The notes under the pieces were generated by a model. The model searched no databases. It had not been told where the DNA came from and saw nothing but the letters and a program-made list of their open reading frames with translations. The translations under genes and the position numbers were made by a program. Positions 38,071 to 47,526 of a DNA stretch of 64,000 bases are shown here, piece by piece; the first letter of the stretch is position 1; each line of letters opens with the position of its first letter. The DNA is from Burkholderia sp. S171 (GTDB taxonomy: Bacteria; Pseudomonadota; Gammaproteobacteria; Burkholderiales; Burkholderiaceae): positions 209,891 through 273,890 of the forward strand of contig NZ_LMUF01000010.1 of NCBI RefSeq assembly GCF_009766085.1, written 5' to 3'.

Positions 38071-38925
38071 TCATTCCAGCGTCGCCCGGAACAACGCTGA
38101 TTGCGAGTCGGCTAACTCGTTCACCAGGTTGAAGTGATTGTTATGGGTGTTCTCGATCAGCCGCACCGCCAAGCCACGCTGCTTCTAGCAGCGCATGAAA
38201 ATGCAGCGTCTGATGCTTCAACCCCGTGGTTTCAAGTCCCCCTGCGCACAGCACGACCTGCGGCCCGTGCGAAGGCAATTCAAGCGCCGGGCTAAGCAAC
38301 GCGGCCTGCTCGTCATGAAGGCGCAACCAGTCGTTGACACCGATGTCGCATAGCGGGCGGATATCATAAAGACCGCTCAGCCCAAGAATGCCCTTGACCA
38401 CATCTTGCGGCACGTTAAAGCGGCTCTGCCATGCATCGCCCAGCAGCATCGCGGCGAGATGACTACCGGCCGAACTGCCGCCCACATGAATGCGTTCGCA
38501 ATCAATGCCATAAGTACCGCATTGCGGTAGAGCCACGCGACGGCGCTCCGTACTTCACGCACGACCTCGGCAAGCGTGGCCTCGGGAAGCAGCGTGTACT
38601 CAAGGACCGCTACGGCAACGCCTTCATGCGTCAACGCGCGCGCCATCGAGCACGCCTCTTCCTTGCGTTGCGAGCGCCAGTATCCCCCGTGAATATAGAC
38701 AAAGAGCGGGGCGGGCTGACTCGCTGCCGCCACGGGGAATATGTCCAGCCTTTCCGCTTGGCCCATGCCGTATTGCAGGTCGAGCACGGCCGGACACGTT
38801 GTCTTCGACTCGGCGGCCAGAGCCGCATAAAGCCGCATCTCGGCATCGAAATCCGCGACAGAGGCGCGCGCGTTGTACTGCACCGCGCGCTCGGTAAGGT
38901 TGGCGAAGGTCAGGTCGAATGGCAT
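38071..38925 (-). pseudogene. Kynurenine-formamidase-like alpha/beta hydrolase with two compensating frameshifts
   Basis: The protein can be read whole only by changing frame twice. From ATG 38925 the first frame carries the oxyanion motif YIHGGYWRS and runs to AVAWLYRNA. Near 38522 one base is missing, and the nucleophile segment HVGGSSAGSHLA continues in another frame. Near 38175 one extra base returns to the first frame, which then gives the catalytic-His end NTHNNHFNLVNELA and stops at 38071. All active-site motifs survive, so the lesions are recent or are sequence errors. The size, about 285 residues, is normal for the family. Confidence 0.8.
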
Positions 38926-39034
38926 GAGGGGAGGCCTTGGGATGCGCTTCGGCGATGGTTGAAGCGGAGTTGAAGGAAGGGCCGATGGAAGAAGACTGTT
39001 GATGTCACGCAGAAAAGGCTAAAGTTTTGGGTCC

Positions 39035-39077
39035 GCGAGCCGTTATGACGTCGATGCACGAAGTCATAACGGCTCGC
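39035..39077. repeat. Perfect inverted repeat, 15-bp arms
   Basis: Arms at 39035-39049 and 39063-39077 (GCGAGCCGTTATGAC and its complement) flank a 13-base loop. It lies between divergent genes (the pseudogene and pmp3), so it is not a normal terminator position. No T run follows. A cis-acting RNA hairpin or regulator site is possible. Confidence 0.7.
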
Positions 39078-39115
39078 CTGTTCTGGATGGCCTTCTAACG
39101 TTACGGGAAAAATTC

Positions 39116-39307
39116 ATGCGCCTGCTGCTTGCCATTTTCTTGCCTTGGCTCCAGTTCTTCACGATTGGCCGGCCGTTCGCCGGCATCATTTGCCTGCTGC
39201 TTCAAATCACGGTTATTGGCTGGATCCCTGCCGCGATCTGGTCGGTCTACGCGCTCAGCGAATACAAAACCGACCGGAAAATCGCACGCGCGGTCGCCGG
39301 CCGATAA
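39116..39307 (+). CDS. Pmp3/YqaE-family small membrane protein
   Basis: 63 residues with two hydrophobic helices: LLLAIFLPWLQFFTIG and AGIICLLLQITVIGWIPAAI. The spacing and the WIPAAIWSVYAL segment match the Pmp3/YqaE family of stress-linked inner-membrane proteolipids. A short basic tail follows. It is preceded by the 15-bp-arm inverted repeat at 39035-39077. Confidence 0.87.
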   Translation: MRLLLAIFLPWLQFFTIGRPFAGIICLLLQITVIGWIPAAIWSVYALSEYKTDRKIARAVAGR

Positions 39308-40117
39308 AGCTCGACCGGTGCAAATGCCGGCCGATATTCACGGCGGCTCCCCCACCCGGCACGAACCTTCCAGCAGGTCGCTACGCGACGAACCCGTGCT
39401 GATCATGGCGGCGCTGGCCGCTGTTGCATCGTGCGGGGCATTCTCTACCGACGTTACGCGCATCCGCTGACAATTCTTTCGACATTGCCGTCCGCAGGCG
39501 TTGGCAGCTTGCTCGCACTGATGGCGTCCCACCCTGAGTTTTCGGCGAAAATCAGCGGCCCACAAACGCGAGCCCGCATAAACATGCCGCGCGTCATGGA
39601 AATCGGGTTAATAAACGATCGAACGATGGCTGTATTACCGGATTAGTAATCCTTCGCCGAAAACCCGGGAATATTTTCGTATCCTCGATTCGATTTTCTC
39701 CGACTGAGAACCAGAATGGTGCAAGTCTGCGTAGATATAAACCTGCGCGATTCGTTCCTCAAAACACAAACATAAAGCAATCCACGCTCCGAGGGTTCGC
39801 TGCAAGACACTCCGCACCGGAAAACAACAATTGGTTATGTACGTGGTATTGAACTAGTCGTTTTTTTGGACTAGATTAACTTCGGCTCGCGTTCTCCACG
39901 AAAGTTGTTGCCAAACATTTTCAGTGTGAGCTTGAGACCGCGAGCTTGCTTGCGGTCTCTCCCTATTACAGTGCTTTGACGGTATTTTTTCATTTCGTTA
40001 ATTTATAAATCTATTTAGGCATACCAATCAAAAAGAGTTGCAATACCCGGAACCGTGGATATTGCCTGAATACGCTGCAACGAAAGTTTTTCCCCGTGTC
40101 CTGGCGTGGAGAAAGAG
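39308..40117. other. Intergenic region upstream of the porin gene
   Basis: 810 bp without a credible gene. A+T content rises after 39600. A hairpin GAGACCGC (39934-39941) / GCGGTCTC (39952-39959) sits about 160 bp before the porin and may belong to its untranslated leader or end an unseen transcript. Confidence 0.45.
39934..39959. repeat. Hairpin, 8-bp arms, upstream of the porin
   Basis: GAGACCGC and GCGGTCTC pair perfectly with a 10-base loop. TCTCCCTATTAC follows rather than a U tract. Function not determined. Confidence 0.4.
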
Positions 40118-41272
40118 ATGAAGAAAAGTGCTCTTGGCGCAATTTCATTGGCGCTGCTTGGTGTAGCGGGAATAGCGCGGGCGCAGTCCAGCGTGACTCT
40201 CTATGGAACAATCGATGCAGGGGTCGGTTACGTAAAAACGAGTGACGGTGCGCGGTGGGGGTTTATCGATGGCACGCTGTCTGGTGATCGATGGGGCTTG
40301 AAGGGATCGGAAGACCTTGGCGGCGGTATCAAGGCAATCTTTGATTTGGAAAATGGTTTCGATGTTGGCACGGGCCAGTTAGGCCAGGGTGGCCGGGAAT
40401 TCGGGCGTCAGGCGTTTGTCGGTTTGTCAGGTGACAGTTGGGGCACCCTGACGCTTGGCCGGCAATATGATCCGCTTGTAGACATGGTTCAACCGCTGAC
40501 GGCTGACAATTATTTCGGGAGTATTTTTGCGACTCCCGGCGACGTAGACAATTACGACAACAGCTTGCGCGTATCCAACGCCGTGAAGTATGTGTCACCC
40601 AATTACTCCGGCTTGCAGTTCGAGGGGCTGTACGCCTTCAGCGGTCTGGCTGGCCGCACGGGTCAGGGCTATACCTATAGCGGTGCCGTTACGTATAACA
40701 ATGGTCCGCTCGGTATTGCCGCCGGTTATTTCCTTGCCACGAACCCCAGTCCGACAGCGGGCGCGTTCCGCGACGGATGGGATCCGACCTCATCGTCAGA
40801 TGCAATCTTCGACGGCGCAATCAACAGCGGCTACACGACAGCCAAATCACTGGGCATTGCGCGCGCGGGAATCCAGTACGCACTGGGTCCTGTAACGGTC
40901 GGCGGTTCGTACAGCAACGCGCAATATAAGAACGACGGCGACTCGACTTTCCTGAGCACCGAGAAGTACAACATTGGCAATGCGTTCGTTAACTACCAGG
41001 CCACTCCAGCCATGTTGTTTGCCGTAGGCTACTCGTATGAGAAGGCGAGCGGCAACACGTCGGCCACTTATAATCAAGCTAGCGTCGGCGCGGATTATTC
41101 ACTGTCGAAGCGCACTGATCTTTATGCGGTGGGCGCCTATCAGCATGCTAGCGGTACCCAGCTCAATCCGGACGGAACGACCTCGGCAGCACAGTCTTCA
41201 ATCGGCTCATATGGCTTCAATGGCACAGCCAGCCAGGAGATGTTCATCCTTGGTATGCGTCATAAGTTCTGA
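40118..41272 (+). CDS. Outer-membrane porin (Porin_4/OmpC-like)
   Basis: 384 residues. A signal peptide (cleavage near ARAQSS) is followed by SSVTLYGTIDAGVGY, the invariant beginning of Burkholderia porins. GTLTLGRQYDPL marks the constriction-loop region, and the terminal strand ends in HKF with C-terminal Phe, the BAM recognition signal. GTGGAGAAAGAG precedes ATG 40118; an in-frame ATG lies at 40106. It forms a trimeric 16-strand general diffusion pore by family knowledge. Convergent with an MFS gene. Confidence 0.93.
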   Translation: MKKSALGAISLALLGVAGIARAQSSVTLYGTIDAGVGYVKTSDGARWGFIDGTLSGDRWGLKGSEDLGGGIKAIFDLENGFDVGTGQLGQGGREFGRQAFVGLSGDSWGTLTLGRQYDPLVDMVQPLTADNYFGSIFATPGDVDNYDNSLRVSNAVKYVSPNYSGLQFEGLYAFSGLAGRTGQGYTYSGAVTYNNGPLGIAAGYFLATNPSPTAGAFRDGWDPTSSSDAIFDGAINSGYTTAKSLGIARAGIQYALGPVTVGGSYSNAQYKNDGDSTFLSTEKYNIGNAFVNYQATPAMLFAVGYSYEKASGNTSATYNQASVGADYSLSKRTDLYAVGAYQHASGTQLNPDGTTSAAQSSIGSYGFNGTASQEMFILGMRHKF

Positions 41273-41400
41273 GGGCGGGGTAGCTCTGTCTAAAATAGAG
41301 TACTGCATAGCAGTATCGATGGCGGCTCCGTGTTTTATACACGGCAGCCGACGCCGGCGTCATGGTCAATGCCCGCCGGCGTACATCAACCGTGCAATGT

Positions 41401-42798
41401 TCAATGGTTGATGGTTTCGAGCGCCAACCCCTTGGTGGAAGGTCCGAGCAGGATCATGCAGATCGCCACCAGCATCGACATTCCGACGAAGACAGCAACG
41501 CCTGGCACGCCATATCCGTGCAGCAGAATGCCGATCGCCAGCCCGGCAAAGGCCGCCGAAATCCGGCTCCAGGAATAAACGAAGCCAATCGCGCGGGCGC
41601 GCACACGGGTCGGATATAGCTCAGCCTGATAGCCGTGGTAGGCGTAGGACATGATGTTTGCGGCGAGCGTGAACAACACGCCGAGCCCGATCAGGATCCA
41701 TGGCGTGGAGACCTGGGAGAATATCGCGATGACTATGGCCATGGTAAGGAGACCACCGCAGATCTGCGTCTTCCGTTCGAGTTTATCGGCGAACAGCATG
41801 CCCAGCAGCGGACCAAAGGGGTTTGCAATCGCAATGATAAATGCATATCCCAGGCTTGCCGTGACATGAATGCCGCGATGAATCAAAAGTGTCGGCACCC
41901 AGGCGGCGAAGCCATAAAAGCCGATCACTTGCGCCATGTTGAAGATCGACAAAATGATCGTCCGGCGCCGATAACCCGGAGCGAAGATTTCCTTGAGCGA
42001 GCCACGCCCTTCCTTTTCGGGTGAGATGGCTTGCGGTGTCGGCAGGCTTATCCCTTTCTCTGCGATCACCCGGCGTTCGATGTCCGCGACTATCTTCTCA
42101 GCTTCGTCGATCCGGCCGTGACGCGCGAGCCAACGCGGGCTTTCCGGAATATGGCGACGCAAGATCCAGACAACCACGGCGCCCACAGACCCGATCAGGA
42201 TGACCACTCGCCAGTAGTCAAGGCCGAGTGGCCGCGTCCCGTTCAATGCATACGCGAGAAACGCGACCACCGGCACCACGGCAAAGGTGATGAACTGGTT
42301 CATCGCGTATGCACGGCCACGCTCCTGGCTTGGGATCAGCTCGGAGATGTACGTGTCGATTGTGACGAGCTCGACGCCAATGCCAATGCCCGCGATGAAA
42401 CGCCAGATATCGAGCGCGAATCCCGAGGTCTGGAACGCCATGATCACCGTGCAGACCATGTACCAGATCAGTGACCAGGTGAAGATCAGTCGTCGGCCAA
42501 ACCGGTCCGCCACATAACCCAGCACGAGGGTACCGACCCACAGCCCCGCAAATGTGGCAAAGACAAAGGTACCGAAACCCGCTACGGCAAGGGGCTGGAG
42601 GGCGGCAAAAAAGCCTAGCGACTCCGGTTTGAATAACCCGGACTGGACCATGCCGGGTGCAACGTAGCCTGTGAAGAACAGGTCATAGAACTCGAACACA
42701 CCGCCTAGCGAGATCAGGATCACCATGGTCCAGACCGTACGCGAGGGTGGCAACCGATCAAGCCGTGCCGCAATTTCAGCGGCTTTCTCGCTGGACAT
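41401..42798 (-). CDS. MFS transporter, sugar-porter/metabolite:H+ symporter type
   Basis: 465 residues, twelve helices. FEFYDLFFTGYVAPGM in helix 1, GYVADRFGRRLIFTWSL (A-motif), the PESPRWLARHGRIDEAEKIV loop and YHGYQAELYPTRVRARAIG are typical of the sugar-porter/benzoate-shikimate MFS group. Substrates in this group are organic acids or sugars. It is convergent with the porin and has a 628-bp non-coding stretch upstream. Confidence 0.9.
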   Translation of the reverse strand: MSSEKAAEIAARLDRLPPSRTVWTMVILISLGGVFEFYDLFFTGYVAPGMVQSGLFKPESLGFFAALQPLAVAGFGTFVFATFAGLWVGTLVLGYVADRFGRRLIFTWSLIWYMVCTVIMAFQTSGFALDIWRFIAGIGIGVELVTIDTYISELIPSQERGRAYAMNQFITFAVVPVVAFLAYALNGTRPLGLDYWRVVILIGSVGAVVVWILRRHIPESPRWLARHGRIDEAEKIVADIERRVIAEKGISLPTPQAISPEKEGRGSLKEIFAPGYRRRTIILSIFNMAQVIGFYGFAAWVPTLLIHRGIHVTASLGYAFIIAIANPFGPLLGMLFADKLERKTQICGGLLTMAIVIAIFSQVSTPWILIGLGVLFTLAANIMSYAYHGYQAELYPTRVRARAIGFVYSWSRISAAFAGLAIGILLHGYGVPGVAVFVGMSMLVAICMILLGPSTKGLALETINH

Positions 42799-43426
42799 GT
42801 ACGCCTCTTATTGTTTGAAAGAACTGTAAAGTCGATTCACCACGTCCCCCGTGGTTTCCTGTCGCGCCAACTTGGCAACAGCATGTCGGCGCACAGGCGT
42901 GCATTGCAAGATCACAACGATGCCGACATCGCTCTTCGTGCTCAAGCAACGCCTGCGTATCCTTGAATTTACCTTCATCGACGAAGCAAGGGAAACACAC
43001 TGTCAATGCGCGCTCAATATCTTCTGAGCCCACACCGCTTCCTCTGCAATCTCGCACATCATTGTGATATTCAGCAATGCGGGCGAACACCAACGCATCC
43101 TTCTCCATTGCTACGAGACCAACTACCGCTTGCGTAGCAGCATGAGGCGAATGGGCGAGGGTAATTGCGCTTCTGCGTTGCGTCCAGCATCCGGATAGAT
43201 AGTCCCTCAAGGTTCCACGACGGTCGCAATAACACGCGCCTGACTCAGGGCTTCCACGCTTGTCAGATCATTCCTGTGCGAGCATGATCTAGCGTGAATT
43301 TGTCCTTTTCTCAGGCCTTGCGTGCAGGGCGGGCAGTTTGATCTCGTTCGCTTATCGCGAAGTGAGCTAAAGCAGTGAGCCCAAGCGGCCTTGTCTCAGC
43401 AGGCCATATCGACAGGAGATAATAAA
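42799..43426. other. Intergenic region with a doubtful Cys-rich frame
   Basis: 628 bp. A minus-strand open frame (42776-43210) is Cys-rich near its end (ERCRHRCDLAMHACAPTCC), but overlaps the MFS start and lacks a ribosome site. It may be a relic. No other structure seen. Confidence 0.4.
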
Positions 43427-43879
43427 ATGAATGTTTCCATCTCGCGACGAGCGCTTACGGTTTTCATCGGCCTCGCGTGCGCAGGGCCGATGACCCTGGC
43501 GCAAGCAGCGCTGGTCTCGTTCACCGTGCCGCTTACCGGTGCGCAACAAGTCCCTCCGGTACAGACCTCGGGTAACGGCTCGGCCAACATCTCCTACGAT
43601 CCCGACACCCGCGTCGTCACCTGGACGATCACCTACAGCGGCTTGTCCAGCGACGCCACCATGGCGCACTTCCATGGTCCCGCCGCGTCCGGCAAAAACG
43701 CGCCTGTGAAAGTCTGGCTGTCGGAGAAAGGCGCGGCCGTCACGAGCCCGGTCAACGGCACCGCTACGCTGTCGCCGGCAGACGCACAAGAGTTTCTCGC
43801 GGGTGAGATGTACGTCAACGTGCACACCAAGGATCATCCCTCTGGTGAAATTCGCGGTCAGGTAGTGCCGCCAAAGTAA
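43427..43879 (+). CDS. CHRD-domain exported protein
   Basis: 150 residues with a Sec signal peptide (about residues 1-25, ending AQA). The rest is one CHRD domain: VPLTGAQQVPPVQTSGNGSA at the start, MAHFHGPAASGKNAPV in the middle and MYVNVHTKDHPSGEIRGQV at the end. CHRD is a beta-sandwich found in extracellular and periplasmic proteins; its function in bacteria is not known. ACAGGAGATAATAAA precedes ATG 43427. Confidence 0.9.
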   Translation: MNVSISRRALTVFIGLACAGPMTLAQAALVSFTVPLTGAQQVPPVQTSGNGSANISYDPDTRVVTWTITYSGLSSDATMAHFHGPAASGKNAPVKVWLSEKGAAVTSPVNGTATLSPADAQEFLAGEMYVNVHTKDHPSGEIRGQVVPPK

Positions 43880-43895
43880 CTGATGCTGCCGGTGG

Positions 43896-44585
43896 TTAAA
43901 GGCACGTGGCGAGCAGCGTCACCAGGACGGCGCTGATGACCAGCAAGAGCAGCGCTAGCATGGCTGACGCCTGCCGGGGCGCGTGGATGCGCTCTGGCAG
44001 GCGCTTACGTCCGGTGAGCATGGGGCGCAGCAGATTGTGGCCCTTAGCCACCGCGTACACGACGATAGCCAGCACGTGCAACACCACCGCCGCCAGCAGT
44101 GCGTCCCACAAAATTGTGTGCAGCGCGGTGATCGCGTTGGCGATCGATGCGGGAACCCATTGGGTCAACGGCCCATCGTCCGCAACGTCGTTGTTGACGT
44201 AAAGTCCGCTCAAGGTCTCGCCCAGCAGCAAGGCCAGCAGAAGCACGACCATCCACCCGCCCGCCGAGTTGTGCCCAACCTGCACGTCGGCTTCGCGGTG
44301 GAACAAGTGACGCAGATGCCGCCATGCAGCGGCGGGCCCGCTCAAGAAACTACGAAACCGCGCGGTCTCGCTGCCGAAGAAACCCCACAGCAAGCGGAAC
44401 AGCACCAGCGCCAGCAGCGTCTCGCCAATCCGGACGTGCCAATCCATCCAGTTCAGCTTCGAGGTCGCATAGGCGGCCGCTGCCAGCACGACGACGAGCC
44501 AATGAAAGACTCTCGTTGGCATGTCCCAGACAAGCACCGGACGGGATGCCGTCGGTTGCGGGTTGACGGGTTCGTCAGCGTCCAT
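43896..44585 (-). CDS. Cytochrome b561 family protein
   Basis: 229 residues, four to five helices. Haem-ligand histidines are likely in RVFHWLVVV, MDWHVRIGE and the TALHTILWDALLAAVVLHVLA stretch. DMPTRVFHWL is the standard beginning of b-type di-haem cytochromes of the CybB/hydrogenase cytb type. It transfers electrons in the inner membrane; some relatives act as superoxide:quinone oxidoreductases. The partner is not encoded nearby. Its stop is 16 bp from the CHRD gene's stop (convergent). Confidence 0.9.
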   Translation of the reverse strand: MDADEPVNPQPTASRPVLVWDMPTRVFHWLVVVLAAAAYATSKLNWMDWHVRIGETLLALVLFRLLWGFFGSETARFRSFLSGPAAAWRHLRHLFHREADVQVGHNSAGGWMVVLLLALLLGETLSGLYVNNDVADDGPLTQWVPASIANAITALHTILWDALLAAVVLHVLAIVVYAVAKGHNLLRPMLTGRKRLPERIHAPRQASAMLALLLLVISAVLVTLLATCL

Positions 44586-44643
44586 ATTGACTGTGCCGGC
44601 TACCGTCGAAATGAAAGTACCGGCACCTTAAAGCGAACGACAT

Positions 44644-46131
44644 TCAACGCAGCGCGCCGTCGGTTCCATGTGCAGCTCCGCTTGCCACGCGGGGCTGCGT
44701 GAGCGCACTGACGACCACGAACACGATGATATTCAACGCCAGCGCGAGGAAACCGATGTTGATGTCCTTCGCCGCGTCAGGGAGGAACGGAAACATTTGT
44801 CCGATGCTCAGGTGCATCGTAGTGGTCACCACGACAACGGCCACGCCTGCGATGATCCCGCCCATTGCACCTTGTTTCGTCGCACGGCTTCGTTGCATGA
44901 GGCTGGCGATCAAGGATGGAAACAGTTGCGTCACGAAGCTATAGCCCATCAGCAGCAACGAGACGATCGTGTTGCCGCCCTGCAGCGTGAACCAGATCGC
45001 GACGAGTGCCACGACCGGCACGAGCCAGCGTGCAAGCCGGCCGACAAATGCATCGGATGCCTGACGGTTCATCGCTCCTCGATACACATCGTTTGCAAGC
45101 AGGGTCGACGCCGAGGTGAGGATCATCGAGCCAGGAACGAGCGCTGTCAGCACGCCGGCAGCGCCGATCACACCAACGATCCAGGGATCGAAACTCTGGA
45201 TGGACAGACGGAACAACGACAGGTCGATGTCACCGCCTTTCAGGCCCGGCACCTTGAGCGTTGCAGCGAATCCCACGAAGAACACGAACAGCAGGATCAG
45301 TTGATACACGGGCAGGATGATCGCGTTGCGCCGGAAGATCCGTTCATCGCGAGCCGTGTACACCGAACCGAACGTATGCGGCCACATGAAGAAGCCGAGC
45401 GCCGTCAGCAGTACCGTGGACTGAAACCAAGACACGCTCGACCCCTTCGCCGGAAAGGTGAGGAAGCCGGGCTTCGCGACATCGATCGCATGGAACATCG
45501 GGCCGATGCCGCCGTAAAGGTGATAGGGCAGGTAGATGCCCAGCACCAGCACCACGCTCAGGATCAGAATGTCCTTGACCACGGAATTCCACGCCGAACC
45601 TCGAACGCCCGACAGGATCACGTAAGCGGTGACCACCAGCGCGCCGATCCAGACAGCGACCGTTGGTGATATCACGCCATACGACGCCGTCGCCACGATG
45701 ATCCCGAGTCCCTTGAGCTGCAGTACGAGATACGGGATGAGCGCGACCACGCCGACCACCGCGACCAGGACGCCGAGCGCGGGGCTGTCATATTTGCGCG
45801 CAAAGTAATGGGGTTGGGAGACGAGCCGGTGTTTTTTCGCGTAGCGCCAGATTGGCGGCAGCATCCAGTAAGAGAGGATGTAGGCGAGGGTGCCGTAGGC
45901 GAGGATGTAGTAGACCGGCGCGCCTTTGCCATAGGCGAAGCCGCTGCCGCCGAGGAAAGTGAATGTCGTGTAGATTTCTCCGGCCATCAGGAGGAATACA
46001 AACGCCGTGCCGAAGCTGCGGCCGCCGACAGTCCATTGCTCGAGGTTCATGTCATGGCCACGCCGCGCACGCACGCCCAGATACAGCGCCAGCACGGTCA
46101 CCGCAACGATAATCAGTAGAGCGCTGCTCAT
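44644..46131 (-). CDS. SSS-family sodium:solute symporter (monocarboxylate-type)
   Basis: 495 residues, thirteen predicted helices. WTVGGRSFGTAFVFLLMAGE, WMLPPIWRYAKKHRLVSQPHYF and FMWPHTFGSVYTARDE are typical of SSS permeases near MctP, which import pyruvate, lactate or other monocarboxylates. ATG 46131 overlaps the stop of the small DUF3311 gene by four bases (ATGA). The frame opens further up, but that would lie within DUF3311. A DUF3311-SSS pair is the usual arrangement for this group. Confidence 0.92.
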   Translation of the reverse strand: MSSALLIIVAVTVLALYLGVRARRGHDMNLEQWTVGGRSFGTAFVFLLMAGEIYTTFTFLGGSGFAYGKGAPVYYILAYGTLAYILSYWMLPPIWRYAKKHRLVSQPHYFARKYDSPALGVLVAVVGVVALIPYLVLQLKGLGIIVATASYGVISPTVAVWIGALVVTAYVILSGVRGSAWNSVVKDILILSVVLVLGIYLPYHLYGGIGPMFHAIDVAKPGFLTFPAKGSSVSWFQSTVLLTALGFFMWPHTFGSVYTARDERIFRRNAIILPVYQLILLFVFFVGFAATLKVPGLKGGDIDLSLFRLSIQSFDPWIVGVIGAAGVLTALVPGSMILTSASTLLANDVYRGAMNRQASDAFVGRLARWLVPVVALVAIWFTLQGGNTIVSLLLMGYSFVTQLFPSLIASLMQRSRATKQGAMGGIIAGVAVVVVTTTMHLSIGQMFPFLPDAAKDINIGFLALALNIIVFVVVSALTQPRVASGAAHGTDGALR

Positions 46132-46343
46132 GAGCGAGCCTCCTCGGCTTCGTTGACGGCATGGCGATTGGCCGGGTCCAGCCGGTAGATGATGCCCATG
46201 ATGACCGCGCTCAGCACGATCCAGATCACGATCCACGCGAGCACGAATGGCATACCCAGGACGAGGGGTTCAACCTGATTGACGAATGGAATCCCGATGA
46301 GAATGCCGATGAACGGCAGCGCCGCCATAATTCGAAAAAGCAT
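46128..46343 (-). CDS. DUF3311 small membrane subunit
   Basis: 71 residues with two helices (ALPFIGILIGIPFVN and GMPFVLAWIVIWIVLSAVIMGIIY) and a charged tail. It matches DUF3311 proteins, which are encoded directly upstream of SSS carboxylate symporters and presumably act with them. The four-base overlap with the symporter supports coupled translation. Confidence 0.88.
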   Translation of the reverse strand: MLFRIMAALPFIGILIGIPFVNQVEPLVLGMPFVLAWIVIWIVLSAVIMGIIYRLDPANRHAVNEAEEARS

Positions 46344-46611
46344 GACGAATATCCCCCTAAGCTGCGTAGATTTTGTCGCGGACCTGCTTTTGTTTCGCTG
46401 ACTTTATGCTTTATTCGTTGATTCGGAAAGCCGATCAAAAAAAAGCAGGAAACTTGAAAGGACATCGATTCAGGTTCGCCGCGCTGCACAACGACTCACT
46501 CCGGTACGGTTCAGTAATTTAAATACCGCCGGACTGGCCGCTGCGCTGGCTCTCGAACCGCAGCGTGCCAGACGGCCGATTCAGGCTCGGCAACGGGCCT
46601 ATTTCGACTCG
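46344..46611. other. Intergenic region upstream of the SSS operon
   Basis: 268 bp between the DUF3311 start and the end of the LysR gene, both on the minus strand. It should hold the SSS operon promoter. No motif is certain. Confidence 0.35.
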
Positions 46612-47526
46612 CTAACTCGTACTCGTCAAGGTGACGATAAAATCAAGAAACACCCTTGTCTTGGCCGGTATGTTGTGCCGCGATGGATGGTACGCATAGA
46701 GCGGGAAGCGCTCATCGGGCCAGTCTGGGAAAAGGTTGACGAGCCGTCCCTCGCGGATCAGGTGCTCGGCGCCGAGCAGAAGCATCTGCGCGATGCCGGA
46801 GCCCGCAAGGCACGCATTGAGGAGGGCGCTCGGATCATTCACCGTAAGCCGCCCATTCGTTTCGACAACTAGCTTTTTACGCTTGCGATGAAACTCCCAC
46901 GGAAACGGCTTTCCGGTTTCCGGGTTCCTGAACTCGAGACACCTATGCTCCCTGCGACCCAGCTCTTGAGGCTCCGCTGGCCGCCCGCGGTGAGCGAGGT
47001 AAGAGGGCGATGCGACAGTGACAATCGCGGTGTCAAGAAGCTTTCGCGCTATCAGACTGGATGAGCGAGGCTCGCCAAATCTCAAGGCCAGATCGAAGCC
47101 GTCCATGATGAGATCGCCGAGCTGATCTCTCGCGATGAACTCTAGTTCAAGCTCGGGATGCGCATCCATGAATTCGTCGAGCTTCGCGCCTAGGATGATT
47201 CGCGAAAAAACCGGATCAAGGTTGATTCGCAGCTTCCCGCGCACTGTCGCCGCGCCTCCTGCGGCGGCGGCTGCCGCATCCTCCATTCCCCTTAAGTGCG
47301 GCATGACCTGCTCGTAGAATCGTCGACCCTCCTCAGTAAGGGAAACGGCGCGGGTCGTCCGATTGAAAAGCCGTGTTTTCAGCCGCTTTTCGAGTCGAGC
47401 GATGGCCCGGCTAACCCCGGGTGGCGACATCCCCATCAATTCGGAGGCGGCCGCGAACGTTCCCGCATCAACGACGGCGGCAAATACGCCGATACCGCTA
47501 GAGAGATTCTCGTTGGACGATCTCAT
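46612..47526 (-). CDS. LysR-type transcriptional regulator
   Basis: 304 residues. The HTH spans FAAVVDAGTFAAASELMGMS and PPGVSRAIARLEKRLKTRLF, followed by FNRTTRAVSLTEEG, the CrgA/DmlR-like LysR subgroup. ATG 47526 was chosen because the family N-terminus begins there and AGGA lies about ten bases upstream; the open frame continues to 47709. The neighbour downstream is the DUF3311-SSS operon, a possible target. Confidence 0.9.
   Translation of the reverse strand: MRSSNENLSSGIGVFAAVVDAGTFAAASELMGMSPPGVSRAIARLEKRLKTRLFNRTTRAVSLTEEGRRFYEQVMPHLRGMEDAAAAAAGGAATVRGKLRINLDPVFSRIILGAKLDEFMDAHPELELEFIARDQLGDLIMDGFDLALRFGEPRSSSLIARKLLDTAIVTVASPSYLAHRGRPAEPQELGRREHRCLEFRNPETGKPFPWEFHRKRKKLVVETNGRLTVNDPSALLNACLAGSGIAQMLLLGAEHLIREGRLVNLFPDWPDERFPLYAYHPSRHNIPAKTRVFLDFIVTLTSTS

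Noticed and set aside
42776..43210. 144-codon minus-strand frame with a Cys-rich end
   Set aside because: It overlaps the start of the well-supported MFS gene, has no ribosome site and does not match a Cys-rich family such as the four-helix copper proteins in cysteine spacing.
44668..45669. 333-codon plus-strand frame opposite the SSS symporter
   Set aside because: His/Gln/Arg-rich composition typical of the antisense of membrane-protein codons; the symporter is certain.
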